Shown piece after piece: positions 1 to 6,530 of a stretch of 6,784 bases of DNA. This DNA is from Lysobacterales bacterium (GTDB taxonomy: Bacteria > Pseudomonadota > Gammaproteobacteria > Xanthomonadales > SZUA-36). Where the stretch lies: positions 1 through 6,784 of the forward strand of contig SHZL01000153.1 of NCBI GenBank assembly GCA_009692275.1, written 5' to 3'. Under the pieces are notes generated by a model, which did no database searches, was not told the DNA's origin, and saw nothing but the letters and a program-made list of their open reading frames with translations. The position numbers and the translations under genes are program-made. Every line of letters starts with the position of its first letter. Position 1 is the stretch's first letter.

Positions 1-155
1 CGCTTGCCGCCTCCCCGAATAAAACCTTTTTCCCCGTGGGTTGAATTTACATCATCCTCAGTGTAGGAGCCGCGCCAGTCACAGGCTATGCTATATTCCA
101 ACGGGCAATCGTAAATGCGACCATGGAAATTCGACATCCACCTTTGCTGCCTCAT
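1..155 (-). CDS. possible truncated gene, unknown product (N-terminal part only)
   Basis: I do not recognise this product. On the minus strand one frame is open from a stop near 248 to the left edge. Its first ATG is at 155, giving 51 full codons before the edge, with a second in-frame ATG at 137. The predicted protein begins MRQQRWMSNF and continues through a stretch rich in Cys, Trp, Tyr and acidic residues (for example CPLEYSIACDWRGSYTEDD) to a Gly-rich GFIRGGGK near the edge, which reads like ordinary protein rather than low-complexity translation. The ATG at 155 has no Shine-Dalgarno. The ATG at 137 has AAGG three bases upstream and GAGG further up, so 137 may be the better start. It would be transcribed divergently from the receptor gene. 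A chance open frame of this length is quite possible, so confidence is low. No frame on the plus strand in 1-66 gives a recognisable C-terminus either. Confidence 0.3.
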   Translation of the reverse strand, partial: MRQQRWMSNFHGRIYDCPLEYSIACDWRGSYTEDDVNSTHGEKGFIRGGGK

Positions 156-208
156 GCGTCTGAAGGAATGTCCGGTTTCTGAAACAGATGAATATTTTTC
201 AACCGTTA

Positions 209-250
209 GATAGAAAAACTCGTTTGCGCAAACAGCGCACTGTTTCTATC
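209..250. repeat. nested inverted repeats in the intergenic region (possible operator)
   Basis: A perfect 12-bp palindrome, GTTTGCGCAAAC, lies at 222-233. It sits inside a wider perfect 8-bp inverted repeat, GATAGAAA (209-216) and TTTCTATC (243-250), whose centre is two bases from that of the palindrome. A further pair, GAAACAG (181-187) and CTGTTTC (240-246), shares the right arm. Dyads of this size in a divergent intergenic region are typical of binding sites for dimeric repressors or activators. No regulator is encoded in the window, and I do not match the motif to a named family. The sequences are read directly; the operator role is inferred. Confidence 0.5.
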
Positions 251-252
251 GT
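224..252 (+). promoter_or_regulatory. candidate sigma70-type promoter for the TonB-dependent receptor gene
   Basis: TTGCGC (224-229) and TATCGT (247-252) are separated by exactly 17 bp and each matches the -35 and -10 consensus at four of six positions. The -35 half lies within the palindrome at 222-233, so a protein bound there would occlude polymerase. Transcription would start near 259 and leave a leader of about 127 nt before the receptor ATG. The rest of 253-374 shows no better promoter; TATAT at 306-310 lacks a well-placed -35. This is a pattern match only. Confidence 0.25.
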
Positions 253-374
253 CTCCCCATCATGGTTTCGGCCACGCTTGGGTATGGACGATTCAATGGT
301 GAGGGTATATCGTGGCGTAGAAAGGTAAATCCTGGGTTCTGAAATACAGCAGTCCAAACCTCTAACAATATCGT

Positions 375-379
375 GGGGA
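375..379 (+). promoter_or_regulatory. ribosome binding site of the receptor gene
   Basis: GGGGA ends six bases before the ATG at 386. This is good Shine-Dalgarno spacing and supports 386 over the internal ATG at residue 30, which would remove the basic n-region of the signal peptide. Confidence 0.6.
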
Positions 380-385
380 TAGAAC

Positions 386-2770
386 ATGAAAACCAGTCAA
401 GGCTTACCACAGAATACTCATAAACTTCAACTCAAGCCCCTGGCCCGGGCCATAGTTCAGCACCGGTGCCTGATGCAGGCATCCCTGCTGCTGGCTTCAA
501 CTTCGCTGGCCATCTCTCCCGTCATGGCGCAGACCGGCGATGGACTCGTTCTCGAAGAAATTCTGGTCACCGCGCAAAAGCGTGATCAGAACTTGCAGGA
601 TGTGCCCGTCAGCGTGATGGCGCTGACCGCCAAGAACATCGAAGACCTGGGCATCACCAATTTTGGCGACTACGTATTGCAGTTCCCCAATATTGCATTC
701 AAGAGCTTTGGCCACCCGGGTGGCGCAACCATCTACATGCGCGGCGTTGCTGACGGCGGCGACGGCAACCCCTCCGGTTCAACTCCCAGCGTGAGCCTGT
801 ACCTCGACGAGCAACCGGTCACTTCGATTGGTTCCAACCTCGATATCCACATTTATGACGTCGAGCGCATTGAGGCCCTGGGCGGCCCGCAGGGTACGCT
901 GTTTGGCGCCAGTTCCCAATCCGGCGTGGTGCGTATCATCACCAACAAGCCTGACCCCAGCGGATTCACTGCCGGTTTCGATCTTAACGGTTTTGGCACC
1001 AAAGGCGGCGATGGCAGTTACTCCGTGGAGGGGTTTGCCAATATTCCCATGGGCGAACAAGTGGCCTTGCGCGTGGTTGCCTGGTATGAAGACGAAGGTG
1101 GCTGGATCGACAATATTGCCGGCGAGAGAACCTACCGGATGCAAGGCCCCGGCGCTGGATATGGTTACAACCCCAATACCGCCATCAGGGAAATAACCAT
1201 CAACAACAATGCCCTGGTCGAGGACGATTTCAATGACCTCAAACGGGATGGTTTGAGAGCGGCATTGCGCGTCAACCTGAATGACACCTGGACCAGTACC
1301 CTCGGTGTGATCACGCAGGATACGAAGACCCACGGTGTGTGGGAATACGATCCGAATCTTCCCGGCAAAGACCAGATCCAGCGTTATCACAATGAATACA
1401 ACAAGGATAAGTTCACCCAGTATTCACTGACCGTTGAGGGCGACTTTGACAATGCGCAGCTGGTATACGCGGGCGCCTACCTGGACCGCCACGTGGATTA
1501 CCAAACGGACTACTCCGCCTACGGGGTAGACGCGTACTTCGTGCCCTACTATGCCTGCGACTATTATGCTTCCGCGGATGGCCTGTGCAGCAGCCTGTAC
1601 GAGTACTACTTCGCAGACACCAAGACCACGCGCAACAGCCAGGAAGTACGTCTCGTGTCTACCGGGGACAACCGCCTGCAGTACACCGTTGGTGTGTTTT
1701 ACGAGCAGACCAAGCAGGATTATTTCCTGAAATGGATCCAGCCGGGCATGTCGCCTTCGCTCCAGGTACCTGACTCAACACCCGGCCTCTTTTTCCGGAC
1801 CGACCAGAATCGCACAGATCTGCAAGTCGCAGCGTTTGGTGAACTGACCTACAACATTACCGATTCCCTGGCTCTGACGGGTGGTGCGCGCTACTACGAC
1901 GAAACGCACAAGGTGACCGGCGTGGTCGGCTGGGGACCGGGTAACTACTGTCCGGACGATCCCACCTGCAGGGACACCAACGCGGATTCTGAAACCGGCA
2001 CCAACGGCTGGGTATTCAAGGGCAACCTGGCCTGGACCATCAATGACGATGCCATGATCTATGCTACCTTCTCGCAAGGCTACCGCCCCGGCGGTCTGAA
2101 CCGCGATCCCAGCCTGCCTTCCCAACCCTGGGAGCCGGACAAACTGACCAACTACGAGTTTGGCTGGAAGACTACTATGGATGGCGGTCGTCTCCGGTGG
2201 AACGGCGCCGCCTACCTGATGGATTGGGACAATGTCCAGTATACCGTCTACAATTTCAGCCTGTCGGCGTGTTGCGCCAATGTTTACAACCTGAGTACAG
2301 CGCGGGTCAAAGGTATTGAAACCGATATCAGCTTCCTTGCGAGCGAAGCACTGACCCTGTCGGGAGGCCTGGCCTACAACAAGGCTGAAACCACCGCTGA
2401 TTTCATACTGCCCAGCGGCAGGTTGTCGGTGCCCGAGGGAACCCAGCTGCCCAATGTGCCAAAGTGGAAGTTCAACTTACTGGCAAGGTATGACTTCTCA
2501 ATGTCCGACATGCCTTTGTATGCGCAGGCGGACTGGAGTTTCACCGGCAAGTCCACCAGCGAAATCGCGGGTACTATTTACCCGCAGCATTCCTACGACA
2601 TAGTGAACCTCAGAACCGGTATCGACAAGGATACCTGGGGCCTGGATCTGTTCGTCAACAACCTCCTCAACACCAAGGCAGAACTGTATGTCCACCCGAG
2701 GAACTACGAACCGACCGTTGTAACCAACCGGCCGCTGAACTACGGCCTCAGGTACTGGATGCGGTTCTGA
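386..2770 (+). CDS. TonB-dependent outer-membrane receptor
   Basis: A 794-residue outer-membrane transporter, complete and of normal family length, expected to import a ligand using energy from TonB-ExbB-ExbD. The N-terminus has an unusually long basic n-region, a hydrophobic core (about residues 29-44) and a likely signal peptidase I site after VMA (48/49). A TonB-box-like segment EEILVTAQKR (57-66) precedes the plug domain, about residues 70-185. The plug carries the family hallmarks DVPVSV, LYLDEQPV, DVERIEAL, GPQGTLFGASSQSG and IITNKP. The rest is a beta-barrel ending in aromatic Phe794, as needed for BAM-assisted insertion. Oddities: Gly166 stands where LRGPQGT in relatives has Arg; Cys pairs at 391/401 and 522/528 and vicinal 629/630 probably form loop disulfides; residues 371-411 are packed with Tyr and Asp. 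The style resembles receptors of the 'QDVPVSV' type common in marine gammaproteobacteria and sphingomonads, many of unknown substrate. The ligand cannot be assigned. A terminator follows the gene, so it is probably monocistronic. Confidence 0.95.
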   Translation: MKTSQGLPQNTHKLQLKPLARAIVQHRCLMQASLLLASTSLAISPVMAQTGDGLVLEEILVTAQKRDQNLQDVPVSVMALTAKNIEDLGITNFGDYVLQFPNIAFKSFGHPGGATIYMRGVADGGDGNPSGSTPSVSLYLDEQPVTSIGSNLDIHIYDVERIEALGGPQGTLFGASSQSGVVRIITNKPDPSGFTAGFDLNGFGTKGGDGSYSVEGFANIPMGEQVALRVVAWYEDEGGWIDNIAGERTYRMQGPGAGYGYNPNTAIREITINNNALVEDDFNDLKRDGLRAALRVNLNDTWTSTLGVITQDTKTHGVWEYDPNLPGKDQIQRYHNEYNKDKFTQYSLTVEGDFDNAQLVYAGAYLDRHVDYQTDYSAYGVDAYFVPYYACDYYASADGLCSSLYEYYFADTKTTRNSQEVRLVSTGDNRLQYTVGVFYEQTKQDYFLKWIQPGMSPSLQVPDSTPGLFFRTDQNRTDLQVAAFGELTYNITDSLALTGGARYYDETHKVTGVVGWGPGNYCPDDPTCRDTNADSETGTNGWVFKGNLAWTINDDAMIYATFSQGYRPGGLNRDPSLPSQPWEPDKLTNYEFGWKTTMDGGRLRWNGAAYLMDWDNVQYTVYNFSLSACCANVYNLSTARVKGIETDISFLASEALTLSGGLAYNKAETTADFILPSGRLSVPEGTQLPNVPKWKFNLLARYDFSMSDMPLYAQADWSFTGKSTSEIAGTIYPQHSYDIVNLRTGIDKDTWGLDLFVNNLLNTKAELYVHPRNYEPTVVTNRPLNYGLRYWMRF

Positions 2771-2793
2771 TCCTCATTTCCATGGTCGAATTC

Positions 2794-2820
2794 AGGGGTG
2801 GCGCAAGTCACCCCTTTTTT
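2794..2820 (+). terminator. rho-independent terminator after the receptor gene
   Basis: The stem AGGGGTGGC (2794-2802) pairs with GTCACCCCT (2807-2815), with one G-U wobble, around a GCAA tetraloop of the stable GNRA class. Six T residues (2815-2820) follow directly. It begins 24 bases after the receptor stop and lies just before the ATG of the next gene. It should end receptor transcription and make the downstream gene depend on readthrough or its own promoter. Confidence 0.88.
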
Positions 2821-2821
2821 C

Positions 2822-2830
2822 TGGCATAGT
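2822..2830 (+). promoter_or_regulatory. candidate extended -10 element for the first sulfotransferase
   Basis: TGGCATAGT has the TGn of an extended -10 followed by CATAGT, which matches TATAAT at four of six positions. A transcript from here would begin about base 2837, at or next to the ATG codons at 2834 and 2837, giving a leaderless or nearly leaderless mRNA. That would fit the absence of any Shine-Dalgarno before those codons. There is no convincing -35. It is speculative. Confidence 0.2.
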
Positions 2831-2833
2831 GTA

Positions 2834-4849
2834 ATGATGAACACGAACACGGCGGATTCCATCCAGTATCTTAAAACCGCTATCGGGCAGGCCATGGCCC
2901 TGCTCAGCGCAGGCAAACCCCGCCAGGCTAAAAAACAGGCTGAGGAAATACTGCGCCGCTATCCGCGCGAAATTAACAGTATGTTCGTAGTGGCGGCAGC
3001 GATTCGCGCCGAAGGTCACAACCGCGACGCGCTCAAGAGCCTGAAAACCCTGCTCAGGCGTGCTCCGGATTTTGCCCTCGCCCACCAGGAACTCGGCTTT
3101 GCCCTGTCTGCAGACGGGCAGCTGATTCCGGCTATCGCTGCGCTGCAGCGTGCTGTCGCTATCGAACCCAAATTGCCCGCCAGCTGGATGCTGATGGGTG
3201 AACTGTTCCTTATCGACGGCGACGAGGTCTCCGCCGGCGAGGCTTTTAACCAGCAGATGCTGGCGCAATCGGAGGACCCCAAGCTCATCCTGGCCATCCG
3301 CAGTTTCAATGCGAAGAAATTCGGCCAGGCCGAGGCCTTGTGCCGGGAATTCGTGCATGACCACCCGGACAATGTCCTTGGAATTCGCTTGCTGGCGGAA
3401 ATTGGTCTGCAGGTCGGAGTACTGGTGGACTCTGAGCTATTGCTGGAGCGCTGCCTCGAACTTGCACCCAATTTCGACCTTGCGCGCCTCAGCTATGCCA
3501 AGGTGCTGAGCCAGCGGGAGAAACTCGAGCTGGCACTGCAGCAGATGGATCGTTTACTGCAGGAAAAAAAGGACAAGCCGGCCTACCTCGCCCTGCGTGC
3601 CTCCATCCTCGTCAGGATGGGCGATTTCGCCAGTGCCCTGCCCTGTTACGAACACATACTCACGCACTACCCGGCCCAGCCCGGGATCGTGCTGAGCTAT
3701 GGCCATGCCCTGAAAACGGTCGGCAAGCAGGAGCAGGCGATTGCAGCCTATCGCAACGCGATCCGCTTGCGGCCAAGCTTTGGCGATGCCTATTGGAGCC
3801 TGGCCAACCTCAAGACATTCCGCTTCACAGATGCTGATCTTGAGGCCATGCGCGCCCAACTGGAAAACCAGGAGCTTGACCGGGAAGATTACTTTCATTT
3901 GTGTTTTGCGCTGGGCAAAGCACTGGAAGACCGGCAGGAGTTTGAGCAGTCGTTCCTGTACTACCAGAAAGGCAACAGGATCAAGGAAAAGCTGTCGGGA
4001 TATAAGGCCGACACCATCTCAGAACATGTCCGCCGCATGCAGCAGGCCTGCCCGCGGGAATTGTTCCAGTCTGCTTCAGGCCAAGGCTGCCAGGCACCGG
4101 ATCCCATATTCATTGTCGGGCTGCCGCGCTCCGGCTCAACCCTGCTGGAGCAGATCCTTGCCAGCCATAGCCAGGTCGACGGCACCAAGGAACTGGTGCA
4201 GATGATCGCCATCGCCAGGCGCCTGGGCGGAAATCGCAAAAAGAGGGAACCCTCGGCCTATCCCGAGATGTTGGCTGAACTTGACGCCAGCCAACTCGAA
4301 GGGCTGGGGCAGGAATACCTTGATGGAACGCGCATTCAAAGAGGAACGGCGCCTTTCTTTATCGACAAGATGCCGAACAATTTTCTGCACATCGGCCTGA
4401 TTGCACTGATCCTGCCCAAGGCAAGAATCATCGATGCCCGTCGCCATCCGATGGCGGCCTGTTTCAGCGGATTCACCCAGCTGTTTGCGCGCGGCCAGTC
4501 GTTCACCTACGGCCTGAACAATATCGGCCGCTACTACCGCGACTACGTGGACCTGATGGACCACTGGGATGAGGTCCTGCCCGGCAAGATATTGCGCATG
4601 CAGTACGAGGACATGGTGACCGACACGGAGAACCAGGTTCGCCGCATGCTGGATTACTGCGAACTCGAATTCGAAGAAAACTGCCTGAAATTTCACCAGA
4701 CCGAACGGGCCGTGCGCACCGCGAGTTCCGAGCAGGTCCGCCAACCCATCTACAGCGGCGCGCTGGACCACTGGCGGAATTTCGAGCCCTGGCTGGACGA
4801 GCTCAAGCAGGCGCTGGGGCCGGTGCTGGATCGCTACCCGATAGACTAG
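2834..4849 (+). CDS. TPR-repeat sulfotransferase (longer paralogue)
   Basis: A 671-residue two-part protein with no signal peptide, so probably cytoplasmic. Residues about 13-320 form an array of roughly nine TPR-like helical hairpins, for example 82-111 (AHQELGFALSADG) and 283-314 (LSYGHALKTVGKQEQAIAAYRNAI). A TPR-like linker reaches about 415. Residues about 423-665 are a Sulfotransfer_3-type domain that would transfer sulfate from PAPS to an acceptor. The 5'-phosphosulfate loop is IFIVGLPRSGSTLLEQIL (425-442), with R432, S433, G434 and S435. DKMPNNF follows at 511-517. The 3'-phosphate site is RHPMAACFS (R537 to S545). Family C-terminal motifs YEDMV (591-595), FHQTERAVRTAS and the terminal SGALDHWRNFEPW are present. 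The frame is open back to a GTG at 2798, but that codon lies in the terminator stem and has no spaced Shine-Dalgarno, so I choose ATG 2834 (or 2837). TPRs probably select protein partners or the acceptor, which is unknown. It converges with a second protein of the same architecture. Confidence 0.92.
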   Translation: MMNTNTADSIQYLKTAIGQAMALLSAGKPRQAKKQAEEILRRYPREINSMFVVAAAIRAEGHNRDALKSLKTLLRRAPDFALAHQELGFALSADGQLIPAIAALQRAVAIEPKLPASWMLMGELFLIDGDEVSAGEAFNQQMLAQSEDPKLILAIRSFNAKKFGQAEALCREFVHDHPDNVLGIRLLAEIGLQVGVLVDSELLLERCLELAPNFDLARLSYAKVLSQREKLELALQQMDRLLQEKKDKPAYLALRASILVRMGDFASALPCYEHILTHYPAQPGIVLSYGHALKTVGKQEQAIAAYRNAIRLRPSFGDAYWSLANLKTFRFTDADLEAMRAQLENQELDREDYFHLCFALGKALEDRQEFEQSFLYYQKGNRIKEKLSGYKADTISEHVRRMQQACPRELFQSASGQGCQAPDPIFIVGLPRSGSTLLEQILASHSQVDGTKELVQMIAIARRLGGNRKKREPSAYPEMLAELDASQLEGLGQEYLDGTRIQRGTAPFFIDKMPNNFLHIGLIALILPKARIIDARRHPMAACFSGFTQLFARGQSFTYGLNNIGRYYRDYVDLMDHWDEVLPGKILRMQYEDMVTDTENQVRRMLDYCELEFEENCLKFHQTERAVRTASSEQVRQPIYSGALDHWRNFEPWLDELKQALGPVLDRYPID

Positions 4850-4916
4850 TCCCGCCCGCAACTGCTCCTGCCCCGCGACTACCCTGCTTCGGATTCGACC
4901 GGGCTGATGATTTGGA
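4850..4916. other. short convergent intergenic region without a clear terminator
   Basis: This 67-bp gap separates the stop codons of the two converging sulfotransferase genes. I see no hairpin followed by a T run on either strand. A perfect 7-bp inverted repeat, GCTCCTG (4864-4870) and CAGGAGC (4918-4924), spans most of the gap, but its loop of 47 bases and the lack of a U tract make it a weak terminator candidate. The transcripts may overlap at their 3' ends. Confidence 0.5.
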
Positions 4917-6530
4917 TCAGGAGCCCAGGGCCTCTTGCAGCAGGCCCAGGTGTTTTGCGTAGTTCTGCCACCGACCCACCGCGCCCTGGTACACCGGCTT
5001 CCTGACCTGGGCATCACTGGGTGTGCTGCTGGACCGTTTGGTCTGGTGGAATGCCAGGCAGGCGGGATCGAATTCCAGCCCGCAGTGGGCCAGCAGCAAT
5101 CGCACCTGGCTTTCGGTGTCCTGCACGAGTGCCTCATAGCGCAGGTGATGAATCCTGCCGGGAAACATGTTATCCCAATGCGCGATCAGGTCCTGGTACA
5201 GCCGATAGTAGCAACCCAGATCCGTAAGGTCGGTTGCGTACCCATGGGCCGCAGTGAAAAAGTGTTGATAAATGGACAGGCAATTATCCAGCGGATCGCG
5301 CTCAACCAGCACGATTTTGGCATTGGGCAACATGGCTGCGTACAGGCCGATGCGCAGAAAATTGTGCGGCAGCTTGTCGGTTACGTGTTTCGCCGCAGCG
5401 GCCTCGGCTCCTTGGCCGGCCCCGGCATGAGACCTGAGTTTGCCGATGTAGTCCCTGCATGATTCCGCCAGCACCGCCGGATCCACCGCATCAATACCCA
5501 GGGGAAAGGGCTGGCCGCTGCGCTGTTCAACCGCCTGCTCGAATATCCGGGAAAACGCTACCTCCCCTGCACCGTGTACGGCAGGATGGCTGGCAAGGAT
5601 CTGCTCGACCAGGCTGGTGCCGGACCGTGGCATCCCCACGATGAAGATCGGCGTGCTGTCGCTAAGGGCCTGGTCCTTGCAGCGATCCACGAAGGACTGG
5701 CTGAAGCCCCGTTGGTGACGCTCGAAAAACCCGGCGCTTGATTCCAATGGCCAGTGCAGCGAACGCCGCTGCAGTTCATTGGCTGCCTGGAAATATCCGA
5801 AAGCCCGGTCAAATTGGCGTTGGCTTTCGTATGCCCTGCCGAGGGCGTAGCCGATTAAAATCCGGTCGCCTGGGGGAACAGCTTCTGCCTGCCAGCCGGA
5901 TTCCATTTTCCTGAGCTGTTCCGCATCACCTTCAAGCCGATCCAGCAGGGACAGGCGATAACACGCATCGCCGTGCAAGGGCGCGTGCAGCAGGGCTTTT
6001 TCGTAGCACGCAATGGCCGCCTCCATATCTCCGCCCGCCTGCAACAGCGAGCCCTTGGTCACCCAGGCATCAGCATCGGCCGGGTCCAGGGCCAATGACC
6101 GGTCCACTGCCGCAAGGGCTTCATCCCTGTAGCCCTGGTCTCTGAAAATAACGGCCAGCAAGACCTGCAAGCGGGCGTTCTGCGGGGCGTTCTCCGGGGC
6201 GTTCTCCAGGGCCAACAGGGCGGCCTGCTGCAGGCTGTGCTGCGCATCAGCCAGTAGGCCCAGCTCATGCTGGATGACACCGAGGTTGAACACGGCAACA
6301 AAGTCATCGGGACGCGCGGCAACCGCTCGTTGCAGGAAAGAGATGGCCCGGATGGATTGCTGCTGCTGGTGATAGAGCATTCCCAGCAGATAGTTTGCCG
6401 CGTGGTGATTCTCATCCCGGGCGAGGATGGTGCGTAGTGTTGTTTCCGCCAGCAGTGTCTGGCCTTCGCGTTGAAATCGACCGGCGCTCCTGATTTCCTC
6501 AGAAAACGAGGAAGTGCCGCTCACCGTCAT
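4917..6530 (-). CDS. TPR-repeat sulfotransferase (shorter paralogue)
   Basis: A 537-residue protein with the same plan as its converging neighbour but fewer repeats. Residues about 11-185 hold about five TPR hairpins, the clearest at 45-74, 76-105 and 155-184 (AWVTKGSLLQAGGDMEAAIACYEKAL), with one more helical hairpin at 224-255 before the catalytic part. Residues about 293-535 are a Sulfotransfer_3-type PAPS-dependent domain. The 5'-phosphosulfate loop is IFIVGMPRSGTSLVEQIL (295-312). DKLPHNF lies at 385-391, and the 3'-phosphate site is RDPLDNCLS (R411 to S419). RYEALV, FHQTKRSSST and VYQGAVGRWQNY follow as in the family. There is no signal peptide, so it is probably cytoplasmic. The ATG at 6530 overlaps the stop of the upstream hydrolase gene as ATGA and has only a weak GGA upstream, which suggests translational coupling in one operon. 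A 12-bp tandem repeat expands a TPR linker at about residues 109-120. The acceptor is unknown. Confidence 0.93.
   Translation of the reverse strand: MTVSGTSSFSEEIRSAGRFQREGQTLLAETTLRTILARDENHHAANYLLGMLYHQQQQSIRAISFLQRAVAARPDDFVAVFNLGVIQHELGLLADAQHSLQQAALLALENAPENAPQNARLQVLLAVIFRDQGYRDEALAAVDRSLALDPADADAWVTKGSLLQAGGDMEAAIACYEKALLHAPLHGDACYRLSLLDRLEGDAEQLRKMESGWQAEAVPPGDRILIGYALGRAYESQRQFDRAFGYFQAANELQRRSLHWPLESSAGFFERHQRGFSQSFVDRCKDQALSDSTPIFIVGMPRSGTSLVEQILASHPAVHGAGEVAFSRIFEQAVEQRSGQPFPLGIDAVDPAVLAESCRDYIGKLRSHAGAGQGAEAAAAKHVTDKLPHNFLRIGLYAAMLPNAKIVLVERDPLDNCLSIYQHFFTAAHGYATDLTDLGCYYRLYQDLIAHWDNMFPGRIHHLRYEALVQDTESQVRLLLAHCGLEFDPACLAFHQTKRSSSTPSDAQVRKPVYQGAVGRWQNYAKHLGLLQEALGS
6172..6207 (-). 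repeat. 12-bp tandem repeat, three copies, inside the shorter sulfotransferase gene
   Basis: Three consecutive 12-bp units on the plus strand read CGGGCGTTCTGC (6172-6183) and then GGGGCGTTCTCC twice (6184-6195, 6196-6207). The last two are identical and the first differs at two positions. The unit is a multiple of three, so copy number changes keep the frame. On the coding strand it gives ENAP-ENAP-QNAR at about residues 109-120, between TPR helices. Confidence 0.85.

Noticed and set aside
188..328. A 46-codon plus-strand open frame starting MNIFQPLDRK in the leader before the receptor gene
   Set aside because: There is no Shine-Dalgarno, the composition is basic and irregular, and it runs across the palindrome and the candidate promoter. 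It is most likely a chance frame.
199..387. A 62-codon minus-strand open frame across the same intergenic region
   Set aside because: It starts inside the receptor's start region, has no recognisable motif, and overlaps the inverted repeats and promoter candidate. It is better explained as chance.
779..1390. A 203-codon frame antisense to the receptor gene
   Set aside because: It is opposite a strongly supported coding sequence in a GC-rich region, where antisense frames stay open by codon bias. The translation has no family features.
2798..2833. A 12-codon N-terminal extension of the first sulfotransferase from GTG 2798
   Set aside because: The codons lie in the stem and T tract of a strong terminator and no correctly spaced ribosome binding site precedes the GTG.
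4864..4924. The inverted repeat GCTCCTG / CAGGAGC as a bidirectional terminator
   Set aside because: The loop would be 47 bases and no T run follows on either strand.
4136..5137. A 333-codon minus-strand frame bridging the two sulfotransferase genes
   Set aside because: It is antisense to the first gene and out of frame with the second, and would run through both catalytic domains. Its Arg-, Val- and Gly-rich translation is typical of a shadow frame.
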